Source of the DNA: Strix aluco
Lineage: Eukaryota > Chordata > Aves > Strigiformes > Strigidae
Direction of reading: 5' to 3'
Length of the DNA stretch: 64,000 nt
NCBI RefSeq assembly: GCF_031877795.1
Contig: NC_133933.1
Location: forward strand, 24,642,029-24,706,028
How positions within the stretch are numbered: position 1 is the stretch's first letter; every line of letters starts with the position of its first letter. Shown here piece by piece: positions 48,301 to 63,300 of the stretch. Both the position numbers and the translations under genes were made by a program. The notes beneath the pieces were generated by a model. That model was not told where the DNA came from. It did no database searches and saw only the letters and a program-made list of their open reading frames with translations.

Positions 48301-51300
48301 CAAGTAAGATGTAGAGTGTGCTATAAAGGTCAGCGAGATTGTCCTGAAATCAAGGGAAAGCACCTATACCGAGAGGCAATTGAAGTCTGCCAGTATTTAG
48401 TGTCCAAATGGTCTTGTTAAGATGAAAAGTGAACTTCTGGGTGAGTGGGATCATATAATACATGGAAGTTTATTTGTAAAATCAAGTTGTCAGCTTCTCT
48501 GGTACTCAGGGAGATCTAAGAAAATAATCTGGATATAGAAACATAAGGTGAAGCAGAGATTTTTTTTTTTTTCCCTCTGAGATTAGTCTTTGCCAAGACG
48601 ACATGAGGTACCACAAGAACAGATACCTAAATATTACTTGCACAGCTATTGTCATAAGACCAAAAAAAAAAAGGTTCATCCATTTATACAGTGAGAACCT
48701 TGACAATTGTTTTAGAAACAAAAATATTCTTGTTCCCTTCACTGATTCTCTCATATTTACTAATTATTTACTTCTATATGCAAACACTGGTGTGTGTGTG
48801 TAAAACTATATACAGTTTCTAACTGTACTTGGTAACAAAAAATGCAGTCATCTTCTAATGTTACATGATTTGAGACTTGAGTACGTACGTGTTGTTTTGG
48901 ATAAAATACATCCTTTCTTAAGCATCTGTATAACATCCAGTAGCAACCATTTGCAAGATATGTTTTCATGTATGTCTTGGATTTTTGGGGGTGGGAAGGG
49001 AGAAAAATACTTCTAGCTTTTACTTAATCTCATTTTAGATGTCAGCAAAGTTCACTATCTTGTTTTGCCAAGATACACTGTAACTTCTATTTTGTTTGCA
49101 TTTCACACTGAACAAATTAAACTTAATTTTAAAACAAACATGGCTCATGGCAGCTAACTTTCTGGGGTAGAAACAAAAGATTTATGTTGGAAAATGAATT
49201 CTCAGACTTCAGTTTCTGAGATCCTTCTTAGATCGCTCATCTGTCTCTTTTTTTCCTGACGCTTGCTTAGGAATTTTAGCTTCTGTTGTCAGACCTTATT
49301 AAGTGTACTTTGAAAGATTGCCGCAAGTGCGCTTGAGGCACTCTGCTCCCTGAAGGGGGTAAATTTACTACTCTCCCTGTCTTCCCAGTCTTGCTTGAAA
49401 CTTGATGAGTATCAGGGCAAACTTTCTTGATCTTCCTATTATTGCTAGAATTCTGTTAGGCGACTACTTTGGACACGGTAGAAAACAGTCAAAGGTGTAT
49501 GTGTGTATAAAGACTAAATTTTTTTGAGATGGGGAATAAAAAAAATGAAGTCTGATTGTTTGTCCTTTCTTCCTGAGCTTTCCAAATGTAGTTTTGTTTG
49601 GTATTTGAAAATCTCTTTGACCTTTCTTTGAAGTCACTGAGTGGTATTGACAGAATCCTTGTGTTAAGGGCATCTCCCTTGATTATAGAGTTTCAGTTGA
49701 AGTATTGCCGAGCAGCTAGAAATCTGTCTCATAAGCCTGCTGTATATTTTTTTTAAGATGGAAATATGACAGTGGTACTGTTGGTTTTTTGTTTTTGCAC
49801 TTTTTTCCTTGAATTAAGGTTTAGCAGATGAAGAGCTTATTTAGCTGTCTAGACAAGTAACCGCCAAGAGACTGCTTTTTCTGTAACAGTGACCTACTTG
49901 CTTATTCTGTAAAGCTAATCTCTTTTGACAGTGACTCCAGAAATTTTCCTTCCTAGATTGCTTGAGCACAGCTGCAGCGTTTTCATTTAAAGAAACACTT
50001 TTATGTTGAAAAGAGCTTTTAACATGCTGAAAACATATGTTAGTAGCTCTACGTCTTATGAAACTGAAAACATTTATCCTTAACACAACAGTTTTTCCCC
50101 TGAAATGATTATTCCTTATTAAGATAGTGACTTTGAAAGACTCTGCATTGAATATGAATGAACTACTCTCCAATTTCTTTTTCTTTTTTTTTCTTTTCCT
50201 CCTCTTGCTTAAATAGTGAAACATCCACAAAAGCAATGTCCAGAAAAACAAAACTGGTGCAAAAGTGGGGGTATTTAATTTCAGTATTTGTCTGCTTGTC
50301 TTATTTCTCAGGCCAGGAACAATATATTCTGTTTGTCTGGCACCTAGCACAAATAGCTCTAACCTGATCATCAGTCTCAGATGTTGTCATAAGATACTAT
50401 GATGGTATCCTGACTACATAAAGTTGACTGTTATAATAATATATTGACCACATATATGCCATCACTGTTAACATAGGTGTGAAAATTTATGGTAGAATAT
50501 CTAGAATAACAAATTGCTTTTATGTAAAGATTTAGGGGCCAATAAGTAATTCTGATTATATCCTGTCTGTGAATGCCCAGCTATGAAGTGTGTAAACTTT
50601 GAAAGAACAGTAATACAGAAAGGGAGGTGTACTGGTAAATGAAGGCAATAGATGTAGACTCCCAATGTTTTTTTGTAATATCGAAAGGCAGCAAGTAAGG
50701 CTTAAAAATTAGAGATGTGACTGAATCCTGAACTTGGGAACAAGCGCAGGAAAGGAAATTCAGTGGAACTTGTGCATGTAACTTTTAAAGAAGCTTCATC
50801 TTGACTGCCTGAAAGAAAACGGCGAGTTCTTATTGGAGTCACTTTTCACTGTCTGATCTTTTTTCCCCTTGAGCTGTGAATCCAAAATAGTTCAGCTTTT
50901 CCAGGTTTATTGGAAGTGGGGCTTTCAAAATGCATATAACCTGAACTTCATGAAATTTGCTGTCCAAGAGAATGAGCCAGATCTATGGCTGACAGGAACC
51001 ATAGAACACTTGAAGTGACAGGAGCTGTGTTGGCTTGCTGAGGATCAGGCCCACTGGGTACTGCCTAGGAGCATCTTCAGGGTATTGAGTGCCTCTGCCT
51101 GAGCTTGAATGCAAGGGCTGCAATCCAGCATTTGATTGCAATCTTAGGAAGCATTAAGAGAATTACTCTTCTCTGAGAGTTCATCTTTGCATCTTAATTC
51201 TTGTTGGAATAGGAAGTAGATGAGTCCCTGTAGGAATTGGGGCAGAGGAGCCCTTGCAGAGGGGGTGGGAATGACTGAGAAATAACTTTGTCTGAGGTAC

Positions 51301-54300
51301 CACAAAAGTGAAACAAAAGGTATGCCAGCACATTTCCTGCTGTGGTGAGTGGATAAGATGGTTTGCAAATAAAAAACTAAGGCTCTAGAGCTGAAAGCTC
51401 TAAATTGCCTGTTTGCTTCCCCTTGGGCTGTGACAGTGCCTCAGCTTCTCCCTTCGGGGGTGGACTTTTAAAGGGCTGTATCTGCTTTTTAGAGGTGTTG
51501 GTTTAGTTTCAGAAGCAAGGAGTGGTACAGTGCCTTCCCAAGGGAAGGGTAGAAATGCAGCAGGTGAATGCAAGGGTTAGGTGCACACACTGCACCTGAG
51601 TAATAACAGGTGTTCAAGTGAAAGATGGTGGACAGATATTTTTGCTTTGTTTTGGTATGTGCCCAAGCTACATAGGGATGTAATAGTCCTCTGTGGTTTT
51701 TTTTTTTTACCTTTTCAGAACGTCCCATAGCTGATAATGAACGGATGCTGGATATTTTGCAGCGCTTTGGGATGCAGAGAAGTGAGGTTCGTTTCTTTCT
51801 CCGGCATGAGCGCTCTCCCTGCCGGGAAGCAGGTAAGTGTTGATCTCAGCTGGTTCATTTGTCTTAAGTTCCATTTCATTCCTTGAGGTTAAGAAAACAG
51901 CTTGTGTATCTTATTTATTAATGTTGGTAGTCAGTATGGTGTTGCAGCCCTTTTTGGTCTGACCATTATTTTCTTATGAATAAAGAATGCTAGTAACAGA
52001 AAAATTTGTCATTTTAGTAAAGACTTCTTCCTCTCTTGTCAGATCTGGGGACATTAAATCCAAATTGAGACTTTTGCAGGTTTTCTAGAGCTCGTCATCA
52101 CCAAAGCATCCAAGTGCATCCTGTGATAAATATTAGCCACAGCTAAATATCTAGAGATCTGTCATAGTCTCTTCTTTTAAATCTAGTAATCAAACTGTTG
52201 TCCAATAATGTAATTTATTATTTGGTCTTAGGGTTTCACCTGGATAACACTTTATCAGGGTGATTATCTTTTGCTAAGTATGTTAAGTTTAAGTTCTTTG
52301 ATGTTTCTCCCACAATCTACACAATTGTATTAGTTTCAGGAATAGCATTAAATGAACTACCTAGTTACGTTCTCTGAGAATGTAATATCTATGCGTTGTA
52401 AATCTAAATGTGAAACCTATAAAGAAAATTACTTTTTGTCTTTCTGTGCATCCCATATTAATCTCTTTAGAATCCTTAAGACTTACCTTTAAATCAGTCA
52501 ACTGGATTCTTCTTCCTCCTGTTTTTCTGTTTTCATCCTTGGTAATCTTCTTCGGTATTGGAAATACTGCATTTGTGTTAAGTGGCATTGTACCCAGCGT
52601 ATTTTAAAATGGCTAAACATATCTTGATGTTTGAAATGTGCAATGATGACAGAATGAGTACATGAAAAGTTAAAGCTGTGCAATTTCTGTCTACTAAGAA
52701 TCTTACAGTGCTGTTTAGTTGTCAGGATGTAATTTTTCAAGTCCAGGGTGCTCATAGTATTAGGATTATTGGCAATTTATTGGCTACGGCATTGCTAAGC
52801 AGTATATTTGAGGAAGAACAAATGAATAGTTAGGAGCTCTGCAGTTAGTCTTGCAGAAATATGGTCTTGAAATAGGTATCAAGTGGGCAAGAAGCTAACA
52901 GAGATGGCTTCATCCTGTAGTACACATATGTCCTACAGGGGAATGGGTGAGCTTGGTATTTGGCATCTGAACACCATTTGTATGTAATTTGATGGAAACA
53001 TTAAAGTAGGATTCTAGTTAAGTAGAATCTTTACTGTCACAGTGACTGCCAGGAAGAAAAAAATTTGTGCTTTTAAACTTTATGTGCAGATAATCAACTG
53101 TAGATTAAATGGTGCATCTTTCATGATAGGTGACTAACCTTCAACTATTGTTATTCATATTCTCTGTGAGATAATTGACAAAAGCACACCAGAATATCTA
53201 AATGCTGGTTTTAAGACACTGTGGTCCAAATGCCTCTCTGTGAATTAACCATATATTTTTGTGTCATTTCCAGAGAATGTATTTTTGTGACTATTCATAT
53301 GTAATGCAGACTTACTAGAGGCCTGTTGACCATGGTAGAAATATTGAAATTGCACACTACTGTTTTTTTGTTTGTCTGTTCTTAAATAGTGTTATATTTC
53401 AAAATAAATATTGACATTGAATGGTAGCCTCTTCATAAAATATCTTGTCATCAATTAAGTTTGTCTTGGTGATAACAGCATGGGAAGAACAGTTGTTCAG
53501 ATTCTAAACCAAAATGATAGTACTGTTTCTCCTTTTGTATTGAATGCTATGTCTAAAGGGATAAGAAAAGTCCTGAATTACCTTGCCATCTTTGACTGTC
53601 CTGTATTTCTATCTAGGGACTGGACAAAGGTCTCAAGATGCAGCCTTAAAAAGAAATGGTGTGAAAGTGCCTGGTGATCGAAGAATAGAGAATGGAGTAA
53701 GTGCTTGATGCGATGGCCAGTGTAGTGAAAATGGAAGCGTCCCTCCCTTTGAGATACTGGTGCAAATCCTACCCTGGAAACTAAGAGGCTATTTTTGAGA
53801 GATTTCTAATGACTGCTCTAAAACAGGCACAAAGCCTCTAACAGTTATCACCCTTTATTTCAGTTCTTAAGGTCTGAGATCCATTAGCTGCCATATCTGT
53901 ATTTGCTGATCTGAGATCACCCATACAAATTCAACATATTCTCTTTTCTACTCCCATTGAAAATTTTCTGTTTTCCTTCAGGTCGTTGAATATTTTCATG
54001 TTCAGTTTTGTGTCAGAGATCTCTTAATTCCAGATTTCAAGTTGAGACCAGTTAGTGTTTCAGCAATGAATCCACTGTGTCTCACTTTTTCTTGGTCCAG
54101 AAGATATAATTATGGATATAAGACTGAATCTTGATTCAGGAAACAGATGTGAACAGATAACTAATGTAATAATAGTGCTACCTTTGAGGGTTATGGGTAT
54201 TTTCCCCCCACTATACTTAAGTTGAAGAAAATACTAAGTTTAATGTTGAAGTGCTTTGTATTGCAACGATACATCTATGACTACAAATCCATCCTACCAT

Positions 54301-57300
54301 GTGTTGAGCGTTCTGGGCTCAGTCACTCAAAGCTGATTCATGCTGAGCTTAATTATAAAGGGGTCTGAAATGCCTCTTTAAAATGCTGCTGGGATTATGC
54401 TAGAAATATTAATGTTTCAAGAGATGTCAGCTTATGTGTGTTGCTGGATTGGGCTACGCATGTGCATGAGCTTACAACTATTCTTTTACCATGGAAATAT
54501 GCCATTTCTTTCTAATTATTTTATTGTATACTCAGTTGCTGCTGGTATTTTTTTTTTTTGAAGACCTTTATCATACTTTTCTGCAGTAGCTCAGTAGAGT
54601 TGCACGCTGACCAAATTAAAAATTCTAGATTTAGCATGCTTTGGATTTTCTTTGACAGGTCAGTGCTCCAAGGATGGATATGACACTGGCTGAACTTCAG
54701 GAAATGGCATCACGCCAGCAGCAACAAATTGAGGCTCAACAGCAAATGCTGGCTAACAAGGTGAGTTTGGAATGAGATTGTTTACAGCCAGGAACAAAGG
54801 TAGTAAGAGTCACATGAGGTGGAGGGAGGGTTGGGGATTTGTTTGTGTGGGGTTTTTTTCACCTCTTATAAACAGAGGGCTCCCTTTCTTTAGCTCCGTC
54901 TTCTTAGATTTGAAAGTCAACCTATGCAAATATCCAGTACTAAAACATTAAAATAATGCCAGTGATAGAAGTGACCACATAGCTTACTAAAAGGATAGAA
55001 CATATAACATTAATATATGGTCATTCATCCTGGTGGCTCTGCCAGCTCTATTTGTGTTCCGTGTGGTGACCAGCCATTCACTGGTTTGATCACTGAACAA
55101 TGCTTTTGTCTCTGGATATAATGCTGTCCTGTAATGATATCTTGCTTTCTCCTGACAGAGTTCAGTGTGCCTGGTTTCCTGGGGCAGCTGTCTGGAAAAG
55201 ATGGCACATATGTGATAAAAGTAACTAGGAAAGTGATTTATAAAACACTTGCTGAAAAATAACAAAAGCTAATGAAAGCACACAGGGTGCTCCTGAATTG
55301 TTTAGGGGGAAAAATACTCTGAATTCATCTGAAGAATGGTGGCATGGATTTCATATTTTGTTGGTACACACTATTCTTGAAAATACCACAGAAAATGCTG
55401 CTTTTTGCTGAGAATTGTTAAATGCAAACCCATCCTGAATAGCACTCAGCTGACAGGATGGATGAGTTCCATGCCCTTCAGAATGTGCTCTAGAGGGAGA
55501 AGGCTGCTCTGGGGCTCTTGTCTTACTACTCTTCCTCTGCCAGAAGCCCTGTCTCACTCTCCTTTTGAGGTAGCTGAGTTCTGCCCCTCTTCCCACACCC
55601 TCCCTACCATGTTTAGCATCTTGTTTGGTTCTCTTGGCTTTCAATAAGCATATCTCAGGGGACTGCTTCAAACTATGGCTTTCTAATGATTCTGAAAGCA
55701 CCTGCAGAGTGGTACTATGGCCTGTCAAAATAGCCAATAAAACTTTATTTCCGTTTTATAGTAAGAGCTGGTATGAAGAAGATACAAATATAAATGTAAG
55801 AAATAAGTCAATCAGCCAAGTGATCAGAGTTTTCACTTGAGCTTTAGCAGCACAGTTAATACCTATCCTGCCCAGATTAATTTGCCAAGGTAGAATGTTG
55901 CCCTCTTCTTGGTTCCAACTGACGGATGAGTTTTTTGTATAAAAGAGAAGCCTAAACTTTCATAACTTTTGGCTGTTTCACTCTCAAGTGATGGCAGTAG
56001 TCTTTTGGTCTTATAAATAGCAATATCACTGTAGTCACTATATATATATGAAACCGGAAATAGGAACTTTATATGTATTTACTATAAAGGGAATCATAGA
56101 AGATTTTTTTAAAAAATAAAAATTATGAGTTTAAGACTGGATAGCTACCTGTCCAGGTAGGTGTCTACTGCCTGTGGTTTGCAGAAAGTAGCCTTGTGAG
56201 TGTCCCATGGGAGAATTTTTCATTTAACATTGTCTCTCTGAAAGGGCATCTAGGAAAGCAGGTTTGTTCCAAAGAGAGGCTTTCCATCGCCTCTTTCCTG
56301 CCTTCTGAAATCAGATGCAATATTAAAAATAGATTCTGAGGGGGGAAAAAATACACTTTCTTTTTAGACATGAGCTGTAATATCTATTTTTTGACATTTT
56401 TCTGTGTGGGATTGACTCTAAACTTGTGCATACGCTGCAGGTGCTGCCTGGCTTTCTCCGGAAGGCTAGCTCACTCTTTTGCTCTTCCTTTTTTATTCAA
56501 AGTGCACAAGAGTCCCTGTTTCTAAATATGACTGGTGATTTTTTTTTTTTTTTTTTGAAGAAGCATTTTGTTCTAATGTTAGTAAGCAGTGCTAGTCTTG
56601 GCTGTTAGTGGGTGCTTGGGAAAGTCTTAGTAATTCTCCTACCTCTGGAACAACCTATCATCTCCAGAACTGACAGCCATGGGTAATGGCCAGTGATTTA
56701 AAGGAAGTCTGTGTGAGTGATCTAGTGGTTTCTTTAAACTCTGAACTACAGACATTTATATACAGAAACTGATAGCACAGCATTTTACTCTTGGGGAGGC
56801 AAAAGGATCCTCTCCACTGAGATGATGTCTGTTGTATAAATGGGGCCCAGGTCACTGTGAAGGTTTTCTCATATCTGAATCATCCTGTGTTGTGATAGTG
56901 GTGATCCTTACCAGGAAATGGTAGGTTCTCAGAACTTTTGTGTGCAGTGATTCCCCCCCATCTCAAGGAGGTTCTAGTAGAACTAGTAAAAGTACAAAGA
57001 GTGGTGAAAATGATCAATAATTTATGGAATACCTTCTGTATAAAGAATGACTAATATTCTCCAGCATGACTTACAGTTGTTTAAAATGCGACGTATGATA
57101 GGGATCTGTAAAGTATGGAGAAGGTAGAGGGGAAATAATCATTAGCTCTTGCAACTCAAGAGCCAAGTAGTGATTAAATGAAATTGGCAAATGTCATGGA
57201 ACATGAATGCTGAAATTTTTCTTAGGCTTCAAAGGGTTTTGAGCAAGTTCATGGAAGAAAAATTTACCAAGGGCCATTAGACATGGATACCACTTCTGTT

Positions 57301-60300
57301 TCTGTAGGTTCTTGTACTACAGAGTGGTTGTACCTTGAGGATTGTATTGGAACAGAATTGATACGTGTTTGCTCTGTTCTTTCAAACTTTCCTTGACACT
57401 CTGGGAAGTCAGGATACTGGGCTAAAGCTGAACTGAGCTGCTGTGGTGATGGTTGTTAAGTTTCGAGACTGTTTCTGTCAGTACCTTACCATAAGTTCAT
57501 TAAAAAAAAAAAAACAAAAAAAAACCTTGTCTTGACTGCAGGAACAACGTCTGAAATTCCTGAAACAGCAAGATCAGCGACAGCAACAGCAAGCTGCTGA
57601 ACAGGAAAAACTGAAACGATTAAAGGAAATTGCTGAGAATCAGGAAGCCAAACTTAAGAAAGTGAGAGCACTGAAAGGCCATGTGGAGCAAAAAAGACTC
57701 AGCAATGGGAAACTAGGTGAGTTGCTGCTTGGGGAAAGTAGCCTGTGATTTCTCATAAAGTGTGGTTCTTGGAACTCTAAAACTTCTGGTGATTTCAGTG
57801 ATTCAGATGAGGTATTTACAGTGTTCCAGGAAACGTTAATCTTGACAATTTCACGTCTTGTATTTACTAAGAAAACTTCTGAATGACCTAGAACAAAATA
57901 TATTTTTTCTACTGCATTTTAAAATATCCCTTAAGGTCACCCTGTGTTTCGAGCCCAGCATATCTGCTCTTTAATTGCAGTGTAAGTTTTTTTCCTTACT
58001 TGAATACCTTTGTGTACCACAGTAACTTTTCCTACCCTTGATGTTAATACCCCACACATTCTGAGTGTTGCTTTCTTGGTCTATAACAAAGCTTGATCTG
58101 ATATCCATGTTGCTTCTTATGCAAGAGATAACTTAATGGCCAAAGTGGCTGAGTATTTTCTTTTTGATTACTGAAATCTGACTAGTGTCTGGCTTGCTAC
58201 AGTAGTAGTTGGGTGCTTGCAGTTCAACATGTTGATGCAATATTGAATATTAATTTCAGATTTCATATTAACACACATTTTTCTGCGTACCTTTTCATCC
58301 TCCCTCTACATATTGTACAGAACTTGTCATTTCCAGTTGGACTCAGATGAAAATGTATTGGTTTATTAAGGTAAAATATATGTTGTTTTATTAGAAAACA
58401 TGGTGCTTTACAGATAAAGCAAAAGTGTTTTTCTATGGGGAGAATGCATTTTCTGTTTGGGTTCTGTTGCACAAAATAAACGTCAGTTTAAAAGAATAGA
58501 AGGGTAGTAGAGTAATACAAGATCTTGGAACGTCTGTATCTGTTTCCCTGCATCAGCCCCAGCAGGTCTGGTCTTGGTACTTGCTTGAACTCTTACTGAT
58601 TCCTTAAACTTTGTTCTGTAACGTAACAGTGTTTGGCATTGGGAGCAGGTGATGACAGCTGTTCATAATAGCACCTAAAAAGCCCTCTCAGTCTTTGTTT
58701 AATATAACAGCTTGAGTGTTTTTTCATTGACTTCCTACAACCTAAATTCAGAGTTTTAAATATCATAAATATGCCTTGTGGTTGAGCGAGTGTCTTCCTG
58801 TGGAATTTAGCATTAAGTGAATTTAGGCTTCTACAGTTGAAATTCAGCCTGGTAGTGTGGTTTTGTTTGTTTCCATACTTCAGGAAGTAAAAAAATGTTC
58901 TTTTTTCCTTCCCATCGGTGCTCTAAGTAGACCGAATTTAGATAATCTTGCTAGTGCGTTTGCTTTTACGAATGCTTTGAGGAAGCATTGGTTTGACAGG
59001 GACCATGAGTTTGCGGCAGCCGGCTGCAGCCTCCATGCAGCACTGCTCCGGAGGCCGGCAGGGTGCTCTCTGTCCCCTTAACTGCTGCCTTGGAAGCAGC
59101 CCACGCTCGGCTGTTTCTCAGGGCAGCTATTGTGCTCTCTTGTCCTTTCCAGTGGAGGAGATTGAACAGATGAACAGCCTGTTCCAGCAAAAGCAGCGCG
59201 AGCTGGTGCTGGCGGTGTCAAAGGTAGAGGAACTCACCAGGCAACTGGAGATGCTGAAGAATGGACGAATTGATGGTTACCACGACAACCAGTCAGCTGT
59301 AGCTGAGCTTGACCGCCTGTACAAGGAGCTGCAGGTAATGGAAAGCCAGCTCGTGACCCAGAACTCTAAGGGCTAAAAGTTGGTTGGGTTGCTTCTTACC
59401 TTGTCAGGAAGAAAGCCCATTGCTCCTGTTCCTGACAGAGCTGTGTGGCTGCCTGCATGCTGAGGATGGGAAGGTTAGTTGTACTGGGGTCAAGGTAAAC
59501 AGGGAAAGGAGCACGCAGTGTATATATGTTTCCTTTCTGCAAAATCTGGAGACTAACCAACGTTTTCTCCAGAGAAAATAATCTGAGTTTGCCAGCATGA
59601 GTTGACTTTTTAGAAGGCTTTTCTCTTTGTAACTGTTTCCTGTCCCCCATCCTGAAAGTTAATTTGTTTTGATTTTTGTTGTTTTCCCCTCCTCTCCCCC
59701 CCCCGCCCCCCGCTTTGTGAATTTATTCAGTTGAGGAACAAACTGAACCAGGAGCAGAATGCCAAGCTGCAGCAACAGAGGGAGTGTTTGAACAAGCGCA
59801 ACTCGGAGGTGGCAGTCATGGATAAGCGTGTTAATGAGCTGCGAGAGCGCCTGTGGAAGAAAAAGGCAGCTCTGCAACAGAAAGAGAATGTACCAGTAAG
59901 TGTGGGATATTTAATAACAAAAAAATTAATTTCATTTGTGGCCTATACGGTCTGAAGTAAAAATTTGCTTGTGGGAAAGGCTGTTCAGATGTTAGACTTG
60001 TTTTTATCCATACATGACAGAAGTCTTGTATTATTAAAGTACTTTTCATGGTACATTGGTGTTAACCTACTTACTCTTTATGGACAAGAACTGTTTTTAT
60101 GCTGTTGTGGATTATTTTTTTAGGTGGTGGGTGGGGGTTTTTTTGAGCTATTACTACCTCATGTTTATATCCCTTAAAGCTTTTTTTAAAAAGCATTTTT
60201 AATATTATAGTTTTTTGACTTATATTTCAAACTCTGATGGATGGATACTGCAGCATAACATTCTTCAAATTTTCTTTTTTTTTTCTCCAAAGGTTTCTTC

Positions 60301-63300
60301 AGATGGGAATTTACCACAGCCAGTGGCTTCGGCTCCAAGTCGAGTGGCAGCAGTAGGTCCTTATATCCAGTCCTCTACTATGCCACGTATTGCTTCCAGA
60401 CCTGAACTTTTGGTGAAACCAGCATTTTCAGATGGGACACAAGCTTTGCAGGTACCTGATGGTCCACTGAAAACACAAACTCTCCCCAACATGAGGGCTG
60501 GGAGCAGTACACAAGCTAAAGCTCCTGCAGGTAATAGCTTACGACTAATATTTCTTCTCCAGAAATGTTTTGTTTTATCTACCAGCTCTATCTTTTTTAA
60601 GCAAAGTATTCTTTGAGATGTCAGCCTCACTACTTGCAATTTTCCTGCCCTGGATATATTTTATAAGCACTGAGGTTATATGATTTAATGTGTTATTAAG
60701 TAATCCTCTTAGTGAGCAATCTGAGTTGTTATATAGTGTAGAAAGTAGGAGGATTTTTCTGTAAACTAGCAATTTTTTTTTTTTTTTTAAATACTCCTAA
60801 AAACTATACAACAGTGTTTGAGTTTCTAGAGGCAGTTTTGGGACATACATGGTAACAACCTGGTGCCTGGACTTAAACTAGCAAAGCCAAGTTTTCTGAT
60901 CATGCGTTTTGGAAATGGCACATGTAAAGGATTAACAAACTTTACAGGAAATATTATAAAGGAGGCAATTGATTGTACCACAGAAATAACAATAAACTTG
61001 CTGACATATTGAAGGTGTAGGAATATGGAGAGCTATAGGTCCAAACACCTGACACAAGGCTTGGACTCTCCTGCTATGAGTTAACAAATGGAGATTTCTA
61101 TGGCTTTCTCCTATAACGTACAGTTCAGCTCCGTGAGAGTAGAAGTCTGGAGGAACTGGAGAGTTGCAACTATCTCTTCTGTGCTATCTTGGGAGGAGAA
61201 GACTTGCTTTTCAGCTGGGAGATAACAGAAACTCTGATCTTCCCAAAGGGAAAAAATGGAGGCTGAGCTTGTAAAATAGTTCTGTTTATTTTTTATTTCC
61301 ATTTCTGGCAGATATTATTAAAGTAGCCATGACACAAAAAAAGTCCCAAATGTCTCTTGCTGTACTGAAGAATGAGGAACGGTTTCATTTTATCTGATTT
61401 GCAGATCCTAAAACTGCTGGAGTGGAATTTTAGCTCTAGTCCACACAAAATTTGAATTTTTGCTATAGGAATGTGTAGTGGTGTGCTATTTGAACTAAAA
61501 CATGACTCCTTATTTTTTAGCATTTGGGCAGAATGGCTGCTTTCCTGGATAGTATCTGATACTTTGTCAGAATGAAACTTTTCTCCTGCTGCTTATCATT
61601 ATTATTTAACTTTAATATTACTTACTATATTAGATGATTTAGAATTTAGTAGAGAGAATTTGGTGACATTTTTAAACTCATAGCAAGTTGCAAGCATTTT
61701 CTTAGTTATTTCTGAAGCAGATTGGGTGTCTACTCCGGTGCATGTAAAGATCAACTTTAATGCAATGCCTATATGCACATTGAACATACAGATGATTTTT
61801 CTACTGTTTTGGATATCACTGGCAGGATCTATTTATGCTTTAAAGCATCATGTTTTTCTTTGCGCGATTTATCTTTCTCATCCCTTCTTACCATCCTGTC
61901 ACTTTTAACTTACTATAAATATCCAAGGAAGTTTTCTTACTAACTGGAAAGGAGGCAGTCTAGAGAAGTTTCTTGTCTGAATGCTGTAAGAGCAAACATG
62001 TGCGAAGACAAATAGTTTTGCTGCTGCTTTGATAGTTGTTTTTGAACTTGGTTTTGCATTCTCTTTTTAAAACAAATGAGCAAAAATCTGAAATGATAGT
62101 ATTTATAGCAGTTAACCTGTAAATGATGCTTGTACACTGCCTAGACTTGACTCTTACAAAAAACCTACCTGTAATAAATAAGTCAATAGAAACATTATTT
62201 TAGATTAATCTGTTCCACTTGTTCTCTCCTAGGTTCTGTGGTCCCCAGTGCAAAACCTTCTCCATCTGCCACTGACTGGAGTAGTTCAAATGCAGACAAT
62301 CATATTAGTCAAGGATCATCCTTGACTTCAGGAAAAGGAATTGTGAATAGTGAAGGACAAGGTATGTTCTTAAGTGCTTGGCTGGAATCTAATGATATCT
62401 CTCTCTTATAAATGCTTCAGTAAATATGTAGAATTCATTTGAGAGCACAAAAAAAAAAAGGATTATTGCCCTATAAGCTTCAGTATGATGTTTCAGGGAT
62501 TTGAAAAAAAACCCAACTTCGTTTCAGGTGGTGAAATATACACTAATGCCTTCATACATGCTCCTGTTCAGTTTGTAAGATGCAGCATTTGGCAGGCCCT
62601 TGGGTCCTTAGCGCAGGGGTAGGATGGATACAAAAAGCATCCCTTGCATACACTGTCCTGAATATTGCACAGAACAGGACACTCTTCCTACAATTGTTTG
62701 TCACTTTTAAAAGTCTTCCCCTCTCTTTAACAACAGCTGAAGGAGAAACTTTTTTACGAGACAAAGAGAAAAAAGTGCGTCCGTTCTCAATGTTTGATTC
62801 TGTGGACCAGTCTGCTGGGCTGGGCACACTGAGAAAGAACCAGAGCAGCGAAGATCTCCTGCGAGAAGCACAGGTATGCAGGAAACTTGAACTACTGCAT
62901 TCCATCTGACAGGGATTACTACACAGCTTTTCAAATATTGCTGTCGGGAAGCTCTTTGAAAAGTACCTAGGTCATCTTTTAAAAGACTACTTCTAAGGAA
63001 AGGAGCCTTTTAGGCTTTTGATGGCAGTTGGTAAATCAAAATCATTCCCTACAGTCACTGTGGTGAAAATCTAGGTTTTGATTGAACATGTTAAAATGGC
63101 TGGGTTACTTGTACTAGTGTGTATGCATATTTTTTTCTTTTCCCAAAGATTATATGCACAGAGGCATGGGGTTTTTAAAATCATTTATACACTTGTTTCA
63201 CTGTTTAATGCAGCAGTTGTCCTTCAGATGTTTGTTTGCAGCAAGACTTCCCACCTAAATCTTGGCACAAGGGCACAATTTGATCAGGTAGGGGTGAAGT

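Noticed and set aside
48255-48420. piggyBac-type zinc-finger remnant in the Cys-rich ORF
   Set aside because: CxxC spacing is superficially similar, but the second Cys pair and the rest of the transposase are missing and no terminal repeats are seen.
55351-55737. 128-codon minus-strand ORF in TP53BP2 intron 5
   Set aside because: No recognised domain, no conserved motif and no splice partners; its length is compatible with chance in a 64-kb window.
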